From Streptomyces sp. ISL-12 (GTDB lineage Bacteria > Actinomycetota > Actinomycetes > Streptomycetales > Streptomycetaceae): DNA of 64,000 nt. Within the stretch, counting starts at the first letter, position 1. Each line of letters begins with the position of its first letter. Positions 50,336 to 57,919 of this stretch are shown here, in pieces. The DNA is taken from assembly GCF_018614415.1 (NCBI RefSeq), contig NZ_JAGGOO010000056.1, forward strand, positions 1 through 64,000. The letters are read 5' to 3'. The notes beneath the pieces are model-generated. The model saw nothing but the letters and a program-made list of their open reading frames with translations. It was not told where the DNA came from and did not search any database. Position numbers and translations under genes: made by a program.

Positions 50336-51039
50336 CGCGGCGGCTCCGGGTCGGCGGGCGGCTCCAGCTTCACACCGACCCCGCGCAGGGTGTGCAGATA
50401 GCGGGGCCGGGCGGCGGTCTCCCCCAACTTCCGCCTCAGCCAGGACAGATGGACGTCGATGGTCTGGTCGTCGCCGTAGGACTGCTGCCAGACCTCGGCG
50501 AGGAGTTCCTTGCGGGGGACGACCACGCCGGGCCGGGCGGCGAGGAAGGCGAGCAGGTCGAACTCGCGCCGGGTCAGGTCGAGCCGCACGCCGTCCAGTT
50601 CGGCTTGGCGGCGCAGCGGGTCGACGGTGAGGCCGCCGACCCGGAGCACCGTGGACGGCGGTGCCTCCCCGGCGCCGGTGCGGGCGCGGCGCAGTACGGC
50701 GGCCATCCGGGCCGACAGGTGCTCCACGGAGAACGGCTTGGTGAGGTAGTCGTCCGCCCCGGCGTTGAGCAGTCGGACGATCTCCGCCTCGTCGTCCCGG
50801 GCGGTGGCGACGATCACCGGGACGTCCGTGATGCCGCGCAGCATCTTCAGGGCCTCGGACCCGTCGAGGTCGGGGAGCCCGAGGTCCAGTATCACCACGT
50901 CGAACGGGAGTTGGGCGACCTCGCGCAGCGCCTCCAGCGCGGTGCCCACGCTGCGCACCGTGTGGGCGGCGTCGGTCAGATGCCGGATGAGCGCCGAGCG
51001 TACGAACTGGTCGTCCTCGACCACGAGCACACTTGCCAT
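50332..51039 (-). CDS. OmpR-family response regulator
   Basis: 235 residues. Receiver domain: SVLVVEDDQFVRSALIRHLT (acidic pair), VVILDLGLPDLDGSEALKML with the phosphorylated Asp, VIVATARDDEAE, and DDYLTKPFSVEHLSARM with the conserved Lys. Winged-helix C-terminal domain: VRLDLTRREFDLLAFLAARP, RKELLAEVWQQSYGDDQTID, VHLSWLRRKLGE. It is coupled to the kinase at 50335. It starts at 51039; 88 bp separate it from the divergent secreted-protein gene, a likely target. Confidence 0.93.
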   Translation of the reverse strand: MASVLVVEDDQFVRSALIRHLTDAAHTVRSVGTALEALREVAQLPFDVVILDLGLPDLDGSEALKMLRGITDVPVIVATARDDEAEIVRLLNAGADDYLTKPFSVEHLSARMAAVLRRARTGAGEAPPSTVLRVGGLTVDPLRRQAELDGVRLDLTRREFDLLAFLAARPGVVVPRKELLAEVWQQSYGDDQTIDVHLSWLRRKLGETAARPRYLHTLRGVGVKLEPPADPEPPR

Positions 51040-51127
51040 GGGCGGCACCGTACGCCATACGGACGAGGCCGGTTCGGGCCTGTGGATAACTTTCTGTGCG
51101 CGACACCCGTGGGGCGGGTGGGGCAGT

Positions 51128-51694
51128 ATGGCCGCGATGCGCAGAGGACTCGTACACGTACTGGCCTGGCTGCTCGCCACGGGCGCGGCGGTCACCCTGT
51201 CGTGGTGGGGCGTGCACACGGTCATGGCGGGCACGGCGTACGACCCGCCCCGCGCCCTGCCCATCACGGCGGTCGAGGAGACGGCTCAGGCGTCGCAGTC
51301 GCTGGCGTCCTCGACCAGCCGGCCCGCGCCGTCGGACAGCCCGTCACCGTCCCCCGAGCCCACCGAGACGGCCCGGACCTCCCGGGAACCGAGCACGGAA
51401 CCCCCCGGAACACCGGCCTCCACCGCCCCGAAGTCCCCCGCCTCGTCCCCCACTTCCGCCGGTGCCTCCTCCGGGCAGGTCAAGAGCTACGACACCAAGG
51501 GCGGCCGTGCGGTGTTCGACCTGGGGCCCGCCTCGGCGTCGCTGGTGTCGGCGACTCCGGGCGCGGGCTGGTCGATGCAGGTGTGGAAGACGGAGTCGTG
51601 GATCCGGGTGGAGTTCACCTCGGGCGCGGACCGGGTGTCGGTGTTCTGCACCTGGCACGACGGACCGCCACGGGTGGAGATCGGGACCTACTGA
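51128..51694 (+). CDS. membrane-anchored or secreted hypothetical protein
   Basis: 188 residues. One N-terminal hydrophobic segment (LVHVLAWLLATGAAVTLSWW) after MAAMRRG. Then a Ser/Pro/Thr-rich stalk (residues ~60-115) and a compact C-terminal domain of ~65 residues: GGRAVFDLGPASASLVSATP, MQVWKTESWIRVEFTS, DRVSVFCTWHDGPPRVEIGT. The organisation suggests an extracytoplasmic domain on a stalk. No family is recognised. Divergent from the response regulator, so it may be under its control (inference). Confidence 0.75.
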   Translation: MAAMRRGLVHVLAWLLATGAAVTLSWWGVHTVMAGTAYDPPRALPITAVEETAQASQSLASSTSRPAPSDSPSPSPEPTETARTSREPSTEPPGTPASTAPKSPASSPTSAGASSGQVKSYDTKGGRAVFDLGPASASLVSATPGAGWSMQVWKTESWIRVEFTSGADRVSVFCTWHDGPPRVEIGTY

Positions 51695-51747
51695 GCAGCG
51701 GACCCGCTGACCCGCCGAGCGGCGGCCGGACAGGCCGGACAGGCCGG

Positions 51748-52617
51748 TCAGCCGAAGACCGAGGGCGGTGGCGCCGGGGAGGCCACCGCCGCGGCGTCCG
51801 TGACGGGGGCGGCGCCGCCGGTGAAGTCGGTGAGCGCCTTGCCCTGTTCGACCCGGGCGGGCTGGGGGTCGGAGGCGGCCCGGCGGGTCAGCTCGGCGAG
51901 CGGCAGCGGCCGGTCGGCGGCGACCAGGACGGCGTTGCCGAACCGTTTGCCGCGCAGTACGGCCGGGTCGGCGATGACGGCGAGGTGCGCGAACCGGGTG
52001 GCGGCGGTGGCGATCTGGCCGCGCAGGTGGGCCAGGGGCGGACCGTCGGCGAGGTTGGCGGTGTAGATCCCGTCGGGCGCGAGGGCGAGGCGGACCTCGT
52101 CCAGGAACTCGGCCGAGGTCAGGTGGGCGGGGGTGCGGGCGCCGCTGAAGACGTCGGCGACGACCAGGTCGGCCTTGCCGTGCGGCATCCTGGCGAGTCC
52201 GGCGCGGGCGTCGGCGGACCGGACGCGGATGCGGGCGCCGGGGTCCAGTGGCAGTTCCCGCCGGACCAGTTGGACGAGGGCCGCGTCCCGCTCGACGACC
52301 TGCTGGGTGGAACGGGGCCGGGTGGCGGCGACGTAACGGGCGAGGGTGAGGGCTCCGCCCCCGAGGTGCACGGCGTTCAGGGGCCGTCCCGGCGGTGCGG
52401 CGAGGTCGACGACGTGTCCGAAGCGGCGCTGGTACTCGAAGGAGAGGTGGGCCGGGTCGTCCAGGTCGACGTGTGACTGCGGGGCGCCGTCGATCAGCAG
52501 GGTCCAGGCGCGGGGCCGCTCGCGGTCGGGGACCAGTTCGGCGCGTCCGCCGTCGACGTCCTCGACGACGGCTTCCGTGCCGGCCCGTCCGCGGCGGGGG
52601 TTCCTGGACTTTCCCAT
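51748..52617 (-). CDS. spermidine synthase-like methyltransferase-fold protein
   Basis: 289-residue protein with the Rossmann core of spermidine synthase (SpeE) family: PQSHVDLDDPAHLSFEYQRR, AVHLGGGALTLARYVAATRP (nucleotide-binding loop), QVVERDAALVQLVRRELPL, and ADLVVADVFSGARTPAHLTS with the catalytic Asp position. The canonical aminopropyltransferase gate residues are not fully evident, so the true substrate is uncertain. Single gene. About 110 bp without a feature separate it from the next gene. Confidence 0.82.
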   Translation of the reverse strand: MGKSRNPRRGRAGTEAVVEDVDGGRAELVPDRERPRAWTLLIDGAPQSHVDLDDPAHLSFEYQRRFGHVVDLAAPPGRPLNAVHLGGGALTLARYVAATRPRSTQQVVERDAALVQLVRRELPLDPGARIRVRSADARAGLARMPHGKADLVVADVFSGARTPAHLTSAEFLDEVRLALAPDGIYTANLADGPPLAHLRGQIATAATRFAHLAVIADPAVLRGKRFGNAVLVAADRPLPLAELTRRAASDPQPARVEQGKALTDFTGGAAPVTDAAAVASPAPPPSVFG

Positions 52618-52730
52618 GGGGCCATTATCGCCGCAGGGACCGCCTGACCTGCGCCACTGCGCTACGGCACCCCTGCGCTACGGCACCACCGCACCACCGC
52701 ACGCCGGAGTCCACGTGCGGACGCCGAAGC

Positions 52731-53162
52731 TCAACAGCAGCTGTCCGCCGCCTCGATCAGCCGGGCCGCCTCGCCGAGCGCGGCGCGCAGGACGGCCGGG
52801 TCGGTCGCGGGGTCCGTCTCCTCGGGCGGCAGCAGCCAGCCGGGACCGCGCGCCGGGGTCCGCGGGACCACTGGCGCGCCCCGCTCCTCCGTCCCCGTAC
52901 AGGTGCTCCCCGGTACGTCCCAGGCGGCGGCGGTGCCCGGCGGCACCAGGAAGCCGAGGGTGTCGCGACCGTCGTCGTGCAGAACCGGACCCACCGCCTC
53001 CGCGGCTCCCCGTCTGAGGATGTCGACGGCTTCCAGTCCTTGCCGGGTCGGCACGGTCACGACGTCACAGGCGCCGCTCGGGCCCTGGGAGTCGCTGATC
53101 CGACCGGTCTCCCTCCCGGTCTCCATCCCGGCCTCCACCACGGAACACTCCACACACTCCAC
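52731..53162 (-). CDS. hypothetical protein, possible primase/polymerase-domain relative
   Basis: Up to 143 residues; a later ATG at 53126 would give 131. Features: GACDVVTVPTRQGLEAVDIL, AVGPVLHDDGRDTLGFLVPP, GTAAAWDVPGSTC, GWLLPPEETDPATDPAVLRA, ending LIEAADSCC. The layout FDVV-x-P ... GPV ... FLVPPG-x-A also occurs in the protein at 61682, and streptomycete genomes have many such short relatives of the bifunctional primase/polymerase N-terminal domain (from memory). Catalytic acidic residues are not obvious. Divergent from the HTH regulator at 53443; the 280-bp gap appears to be promoter DNA. Confidence 0.6.
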   Translation of the reverse strand: MECVECSVVEAGMETGRETGRISDSQGPSGACDVVTVPTRQGLEAVDILRRGAAEAVGPVLHDDGRDTLGFLVPPGTAAAWDVPGSTCTGTEERGAPVVPRTPARGPGWLLPPEETDPATDPAVLRAALGEAARLIEAADSCC

Positions 53163-53442
53163 GGAACACTCCTCGGACGAGCAGACGGACCGGGAGGCAG
53201 ACCCCGGTCCACGGGGTTCAACGCGCCGGACCGGTATGGGCTACGGCGTGATCGCGCCACAAAGAATGGCACTTCATGGCAGATCGTGGAGGGCTTATCC
53301 GCTTTTGTACTCAAACGGTGCGTGGCGATGTCGTGACAGACGGTACGTTCATCTTGCCGGACGCGGGGTGAACAAAGGGAAAATTCCCGACAAGTCACCC
53401 TGCGCGCGGCAGGGTTCGACGGTTCGTACGGGAGGACCGGCC

Positions 53443-54903
53443 ATGGCGTCGTCGACGGTGACCCCACCCCAGCCCGACCGGCCACCGCGGCCGAACCTGG
53501 TCTTCCGCCAGTTGCGCGGGCGGCGCTCGCCGGCCGAGTTCGCGGCGGCGGTGCGGCGGGCCGCGCGCGAGATCGGCGAGCGGGTCAGCTGTGACGCGCG
53601 GTACGTCGGCCGCGTGGAGACGGGCGAGATCCGCTGCCCCAACTACGCGTACGAGCGGGTGTTCCTGCACATGTTCCCCGGCCGCACGCTCACCGACCTG
53701 GGGTTCGCGCCCCGTTCGTCGGTCCGCGGCCGGCACGCGCGGACCGGTGCGGCCACGGCTCCGGCGGACCCGGCTCGGACAGCCGCGGCTCAGGCCGGGC
53801 GGGCGGACGCGGGCCGTGCGGCGGCGGCGCCCGTCCGGCCGTACGACCCGGGAAACCCGTACACCCACGACGACCACGAGGAGAGCGACGTGCTGCGTCG
53901 CGCATTCATGAGGGGCGGGACCGTCACGGTGGCCGCCGCCTCGCTGGGCCCGCTGGGGCTCGCCCTGGACGCCGCGGCGGCCGAACACCCGGTGCGCCGC
54001 TGCGGGGCGAGCGACGCCGGCGCCCTGGAGGAAGCCGTCCGCCAGATCCGGCTGCTCGACGACCGGCACGGCGCCGACGGACTCTACCGGCGCGCGGCGG
54101 CCCCGCTGCGTGCCGCGTACGCGCTGCTGGACGCCGGTGCGATGCGGCAGGCGACGGCGGACCGGCTCTACGCGGGCGCCGGCGAACTGGCGCTCTCCGT
54201 GGGCTGGCTGGCCCACGACTCCGGGCGCTTCGACGACGCGCGCTCCCACTACGCGGAGGCGCTGGCCACCGCCCGGATGACCGGGGACGCGGCCCTGGAG
54301 GCGCACGCCTTCTGCAACACGGCGTTCCTCGCGCGCGACGCGGGCCGGCCCCGGGAGGCGGTCCGGGCCGCCCAGGCCGCGCAGCGCGCCGCACGGGGGC
54401 TGGGCTCCACCCGGCTGATGTCGCTGCTGGCCCTGCGGGAGGCGGGCGGCTGGGCGGGGCTGGCCGACCGGGTCGGCTGCGAGCAGGCGCTGGCCCGGGC
54501 GCAGGCCCTGTTCGACCGGGGCCCGTCCGACGCCGACCCCGACTGGATGAGCTTCTACGGCGAGGCCGAAGCGGAGGGGCTGGAGGCGCAGTGCTGGTCC
54601 TCGCTGGGCGACTGGCCGCGGGCCGCCCGGCACGCGCGCCGGGCGGTCGAGCTGCAGGATCCGCACTTCACCCGGAACATCGCCCTGTACTCGGCGGAAC
54701 TCGCCGACGACCACGCCCGCGGCGGCCGGCCGGACGCGGCGGCCGCGGCCGGACTGCGGGTACTGGACCTGCTCGGGGAGGTCCAGTCCACCCGGGTCCA
54801 GCGGATGCTGGCGGGCACGGCCCGGGTCCTGCTGCCGCATCGCCGGACGAGAGGAGTCGCCGCGTTCCTGGAGCGCCACGCGGCGCTGCCCCGCACCGCG
54901 TGA
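53443..54903 (+). CDS. large HTH/TPR-like transcriptional regulator (NsdA-like)
   Basis: 486 residues. An N-terminal atypical HTH (FRQLRGRRSPAEFAAAVRRA, SCDARYVGRVETGEIRCPNY, ERVFLHMFPGRTLTDLGFAP) is followed by an Ala/Arg linker. Then comes a segment VLRRAFMRGGTVTVAAASLG that imitates a Tat/hydrophobic signal but is seen in cytoplasmic regulators of this family. The C-terminal ~330 residues are TPR-like helices (SVGWLAHDSGRFDDARSHYA, YAEALATARMTGDAALEAHA, DWPRAARHARRAVEL). The architecture recalls NsdA and related developmental regulators. GGGAGG lies 8 nt before the ATG. Confidence 0.8.
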   Translation: MASSTVTPPQPDRPPRPNLVFRQLRGRRSPAEFAAAVRRAAREIGERVSCDARYVGRVETGEIRCPNYAYERVFLHMFPGRTLTDLGFAPRSSVRGRHARTGAATAPADPARTAAAQAGRADAGRAAAAPVRPYDPGNPYTHDDHEESDVLRRAFMRGGTVTVAAASLGPLGLALDAAAAEHPVRRCGASDAGALEEAVRQIRLLDDRHGADGLYRRAAAPLRAAYALLDAGAMRQATADRLYAGAGELALSVGWLAHDSGRFDDARSHYAEALATARMTGDAALEAHAFCNTAFLARDAGRPREAVRAAQAAQRAARGLGSTRLMSLLALREAGGWAGLADRVGCEQALARAQALFDRGPSDADPDWMSFYGEAEAEGLEAQCWSSLGDWPRAARHARRAVELQDPHFTRNIALYSAELADDHARGGRPDAAAAAGLRVLDLLGEVQSTRVQRMLAGTARVLLPHRRTRGVAAFLERHAALPRTA

Positions 54904-54945
54904 TCCGGCCGGCCCCGGGACCCGGCGGTCCCTCCCGTCACCTGG

Positions 54946-55087
54946 CCAGGTGACTGATGCCGTTCCACTTCTCGGACACGGCGGACCCCGTCACCCCGCC
55001 AGGTAGCGGATGCCGTTCCACTTCTCGGACACGGCGGATCCGGTCACCCCGCCAGGTGGCCGATGTCGTTCCAGTTCTCGACGGCCG
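54946..55087. repeat. 53-bp tandem repeat derived from the 3' end of the phosphatase gene
   Basis: Two 53-bp units (54946-54998, 54999-55051) and a partial third (from 55052) share the order CCAGGT, GATGCCGTTCCACTTCTCGG and CACCCCG. The third is the true gene end, coding ENWNDIGHLAG in the minus direction. The extra units would code close variants such as SEKWNGIRYLAG followed by a stop, so the gene tail has been copied twice behind the gene. Confidence 0.92.
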
Positions 55088-55640
55088 GTTCGCCGTAGGC
55101 CCAGCCGAGTACGGACAGGGACGTCGGGTTCAGGCGTATGCGGGCCCCGAAGTCCAGCGGCAGGCCGAGCCAGCGGGCGCCGATCGACCGCAGGATGTGG
55201 CCGTGGGCGAAGACCAGGACGTCACGGTCGGCCTCCCGGGCCCAGGCGACGACCTCGTCCGCGCGCGCGGTGACGTCCGCCGTGCTCTCCCCCTCCGGGA
55301 CACCGTCCCGCCAGATCAGCCAGCCCGGCCGGACCGCCTGGATCTCGGCCGGCGTCATCCCCTCGTAGGCCCCGTAGTCCCACTCCATGAGCGCGTCCCA
55401 GTGCTCCGCCCGGTCGCCGAAGCCGGCCAGTTCGCACGTCTCACGCGCGCGTACCAGCGGGCTGGTGCGCACCTCGGCCGCGGGCAGGCCGTCGAGGGGC
55501 GCCCGGTGCAGCCGCTCGCCGAGCAGCTTGGCGCCGCGCCGGCCCTCCTCCAGGAGGGGCACATCGGTCCGGCCCGTGTGTCTGCCGGACAGCGACCACT
55601 CCGTCTGTCCGTGCCGGGCGAGCAGGATGCGCGGTGCCAT
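55044..55640 (-). CDS. histidine phosphatase family protein (phosphoglycerate mutase-like)
   Basis: 198-residue cytoplasmic phosphatase. The N-terminal RHG motif LLARHGQTEWSLSGRHTGRT carries the phosphorylated His; a second His is in DVLVFAHGHILRSIGARWLG; MEWDYGAYEGMTPAEI holds the acid. It resembles acid phosphatases of the GpmB/CobC group; substrate unknown. The ATG at 55640 is the only start compatible with the RHG motif. The end of the gene is the source of the 53-bp repeats. Confidence 0.92.
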   Translation of the reverse strand: MAPRILLARHGQTEWSLSGRHTGRTDVPLLEEGRRGAKLLGERLHRAPLDGLPAAEVRTSPLVRARETCELAGFGDRAEHWDALMEWDYGAYEGMTPAEIQAVRPGWLIWRDGVPEGESTADVTARADEVVAWAREADRDVLVFAHGHILRSIGARWLGLPLDFGARIRLNPTSLSVLGWAYGEPAVENWNDIGHLAG

Positions 55641-55863
55641 GAAACGGCCTTTCGGGGTGAATGGCGGGTAAATGCGAGGTGCAGCCCTTCCATCATCGCG
55701 TACGCCCCGCACGGGCAACCCGGGGGGCGACCGTGACGTCTTCCAGGGCCGGGGGCGCCCCGCGCCGCGGGTCCCCACCGCCGTAGAGTGACACGCCCTG
55801 AACCAGCGGGTGTCCGGGGCGGGACGCGAGGAAGAAGAAGAGGACGAAGGGGAGGGCGATCGG

Positions 55864-56829
55864 ATGCCGCGCGCCGACGCACCAGGCACCGAGGCGGCCT
55901 CCCGGGTCCGTCCGCGCTGGTGGACGGAGCTGCCGCTGATCCTCCTCGTCTACGCCTGCTACTCGGCCGGCCGGCTGCTGGTGCGGGGCGACGTCTCCGA
56001 CGCCGTCGGCCACGGCCTGGCCGTGCTGCGCGTAGAGAAGGTGCTCCACCTCAACGCGGAGCACCCGCTGAACCGTCTCTTCACCAGCGAACCGTGGCTC
56101 GGCGTGCCCGCCGACTTCTGGTACGCGTCCCTGCACTACCTGGTGACGCCCCTGGTGCTGGTGTGGGTCTTCCGCTCCCGCGCGGTGCGCTACCGCGCCG
56201 CCCGGACCTGGCTGCTGACGTCCACGTTCATCGGTCTGATCGGCTTCACGGTGCTGCCGACCTGTCCGCCCCGGCTGCTCGCCCCGGCCCACGGTTTCGT
56301 CGACACGATGGCCCACTACAGCGCGTACGGCTGGTGGGGCGGTGAGGCGAGCGCGCCGCGCGGCCTGGGCGGGATGACCAACCAGTACGCCGCCATGCCG
56401 AGCCTGCACGTCGGCTGGGCGCTGTGGTGCGGGGTGCTGCTGTGGCGGTTCGGCGGTACGCGCGCGACGCGGGTGGCCGGCGTGGTCTACCCGCTGGTGA
56501 CCACGGTCGTGGTGATGGGCACCGCCAACCACTACCTGCTCGACGCGGTCGCGGGCGCGGTGGTGATGGGCGCGGGGCTGGTGGTGACGCCGTACGTCCT
56601 GCGCGGCGCGGAGCGGGCGCGCGGCGCGCTCACCGCCGGGCTCGCCCCGGTGGCCACCGCGTTCGCACGGCGTTCCGCGGGCTCGGACTCCCCTGTTGTC
56701 AGTGGGGGGTGCGAGACTTCCGCGGGTGAGCGATTTCCACGCCAGCGCGACGAGCGGTTCCGGCCCGGAGCCGGGCCGGACGCCTCCCCCGCGGACACGG
56801 GAGACGGCGCTCCGGCACCGGCTCGCTGA
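55864..56829 (+). CDS. PAP2-family membrane phosphatase / inositolphosphotransferase-like
   Basis: 321 residues with about six membrane segments (LPLILLVYACYSAGRLLV, SLHYLVTPLVLVWVF, RTWLLTSTFIGLIGFTVLPT, WALWCGVLLWRFGG, VAGVVYPLVTTVVVMGTANH). The lipid phosphatase signature appears as AMPSLHVGWALW (motif 2) and NHYLLDAVAGAVV (motif 3); TCPPRLL fits the first motif of the AUR1-like group. It acts on a lipid phosphate or phosphoinositol lipid in the membrane. ATG at 55864 has AGGGGAGGG upstream. Its last ~100 nt overlap the start proposed for the nuclease gene in another frame. Confidence 0.87.
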   Translation: MPRADAPGTEAASRVRPRWWTELPLILLVYACYSAGRLLVRGDVSDAVGHGLAVLRVEKVLHLNAEHPLNRLFTSEPWLGVPADFWYASLHYLVTPLVLVWVFRSRAVRYRAARTWLLTSTFIGLIGFTVLPTCPPRLLAPAHGFVDTMAHYSAYGWWGGEASAPRGLGGMTNQYAAMPSLHVGWALWCGVLLWRFGGTRATRVAGVVYPLVTTVVVMGTANHYLLDAVAGAVVMGAGLVVTPYVLRGAERARGALTAGLAPVATAFARRSAGSDSPVVSGGCETSAGERFPRQRDERFRPGAGPDASPADTGDGAPAPAR

Positions 56830-57919
56830 GCTGCGCGGCCCCGACGTACCGCCCAAGGCCCTGGACGCCCGCGCCCTGGCCGCCCTCGCGGCCAACCCCG
56901 GGTGCAGACGGCGCGCGATCCTGGACGGTGCCGGGGTGGACAAGACGAGCCTGGCGAGCGCGCTGGGCGCGCCGTCGGTCTTCGGCCAGTCCCAGTTCGC
57001 CTTCGTGCGGGGCAACGCGTTCGAGGCCCGGGTCAAGGCGGACGGCGGCGCGGAGCTGCTGCGGCTGGTGCACGAGAAGCTGGACCGGGACGCCGAGCCG
57101 CCGCGGGACACGCAGGCACCCGATCTGACCGCCGACGGTCCCCGGGGGCGTACGGCACGCACGGAGCTGGCGCTGCGCGAGGCGACCGGGGCCGCCGCGT
57201 GGACCCTCCTCGACCATCCGATGCTCGCCCTCGACGTGGCCGGTTCCCCCGCCTTCCTGGAGCCGGACGCGGTGGTGGTGCACCCGGACGGCAGCTGGAC
57301 GGTCGTCGAGATCAAGTCGTTCCCGGTGCTGGACGGCTCGGCGGACCCGGCGAAGGTCGGCGCCGCCGCCCGGCAGGCCGCGGTGTACGTGCTGGCGCTG
57401 GAGGAGCTGGCGGCCCGGCTGCGGCCCGCCCCGCGCGTACGCCACCGCGTTCTGCTCGTCTGCCCCAAGGACTTCTCCAACCTGCCCACCGCCGCCGCCG
57501 TCGACGTACGCAAGCAGCGCGCGGTGACCGGCCGGCAGCTGGCCCGGCTCACCCGGATCGAGGAGATCGCCGACGCCCTGCCCGAGGGCACGTGTTTCGC
57601 CCCGGACCGGCCGGCCGAGGAGCTGACGGCGGCGGTCGAGGCGGTCCCTGCGGCGTACGCGCCCGAGTGCCTGTCCGCCTGCGAGCTGGCCTTCCACTGC
57701 CGTGCCCGGTCCCGGGCGGCCGGTGCGGTGACCACCCTCGGCCGGCAGGCGCGGGCCGAGCTGGGCGGGCTGGCGACGGTGGACGACGTACTGGCGGCGG
57801 CCGACGGCGCGGCCGGGGACCCGGACGACCCGGCGGTGGCGGCGCTGCGCCGGGCGGCGGAGCTGCGGGCCGAGGCGCTGGGGGCGCGGGCCGGGACCCT
57901 GGAGGCGGCATGTCGCTGA
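56726..57919 (+). CDS. RecB/Cas4-like PD-(D/E)XK nuclease with candidate Fe-S cluster
   Basis: 397 residues from the GTG at 56726. The nuclease core is complete: RGNAFEARVK (Glu 100), LEPDAVVV (Asp 181), WTVVEIKSF (Glu 195, Lys 197) and RQAAVYVLA, the Q-xxx-Y motif (Gln 217, Tyr 221). One N-terminal cysteine (NPGCRRR, Cys 60) and three C-terminal ones (ECLSACELAFHC, Cys 315/319/325) match the split four-cysteine Fe-S arrangement of Cas4, AddB and Dna2, with C-x3-C in place of C-x2-C. The gene overlaps the next by 10 nt and its helicase partner follows, so a DNA end-processing role is likely. The start overlaps the PAP2 gene by 104 nt and lacks a clear ribosome-binding site. Confidence 0.85.
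   Translation: MSDFHASATSGSGPEPGRTPPPRTRETALRHRLAELRGPDVPPKALDARALAALAANPGCRRRAILDGAGVDKTSLASALGAPSVFGQSQFAFVRGNAFEARVKADGGAELLRLVHEKLDRDAEPPRDTQAPDLTADGPRGRTARTELALREATGAAAWTLLDHPMLALDVAGSPAFLEPDAVVVHPDGSWTVVEIKSFPVLDGSADPAKVGAAARQAAVYVLALEELAARLRPAPRVRHRVLLVCPKDFSNLPTAAAVDVRKQRAVTGRQLARLTRIEEIADALPEGTCFAPDRPAEELTAAVEAVPAAYAPECLSACELAFHCRARSRAAGAVTTLGRQARAELGGLATVDDVLAAADGAAGDPDDPAVAALRRAAELRAEALGARAGTLEAACR

Noticed and set aside
53913..53990. Tat signal peptide making the HTH regulator at 53443 a secreted protein
   Set aside because: The RR-containing hydrophobic stretch lies after a DNA-binding domain of ~70 residues and a linker, far from the N-terminus.
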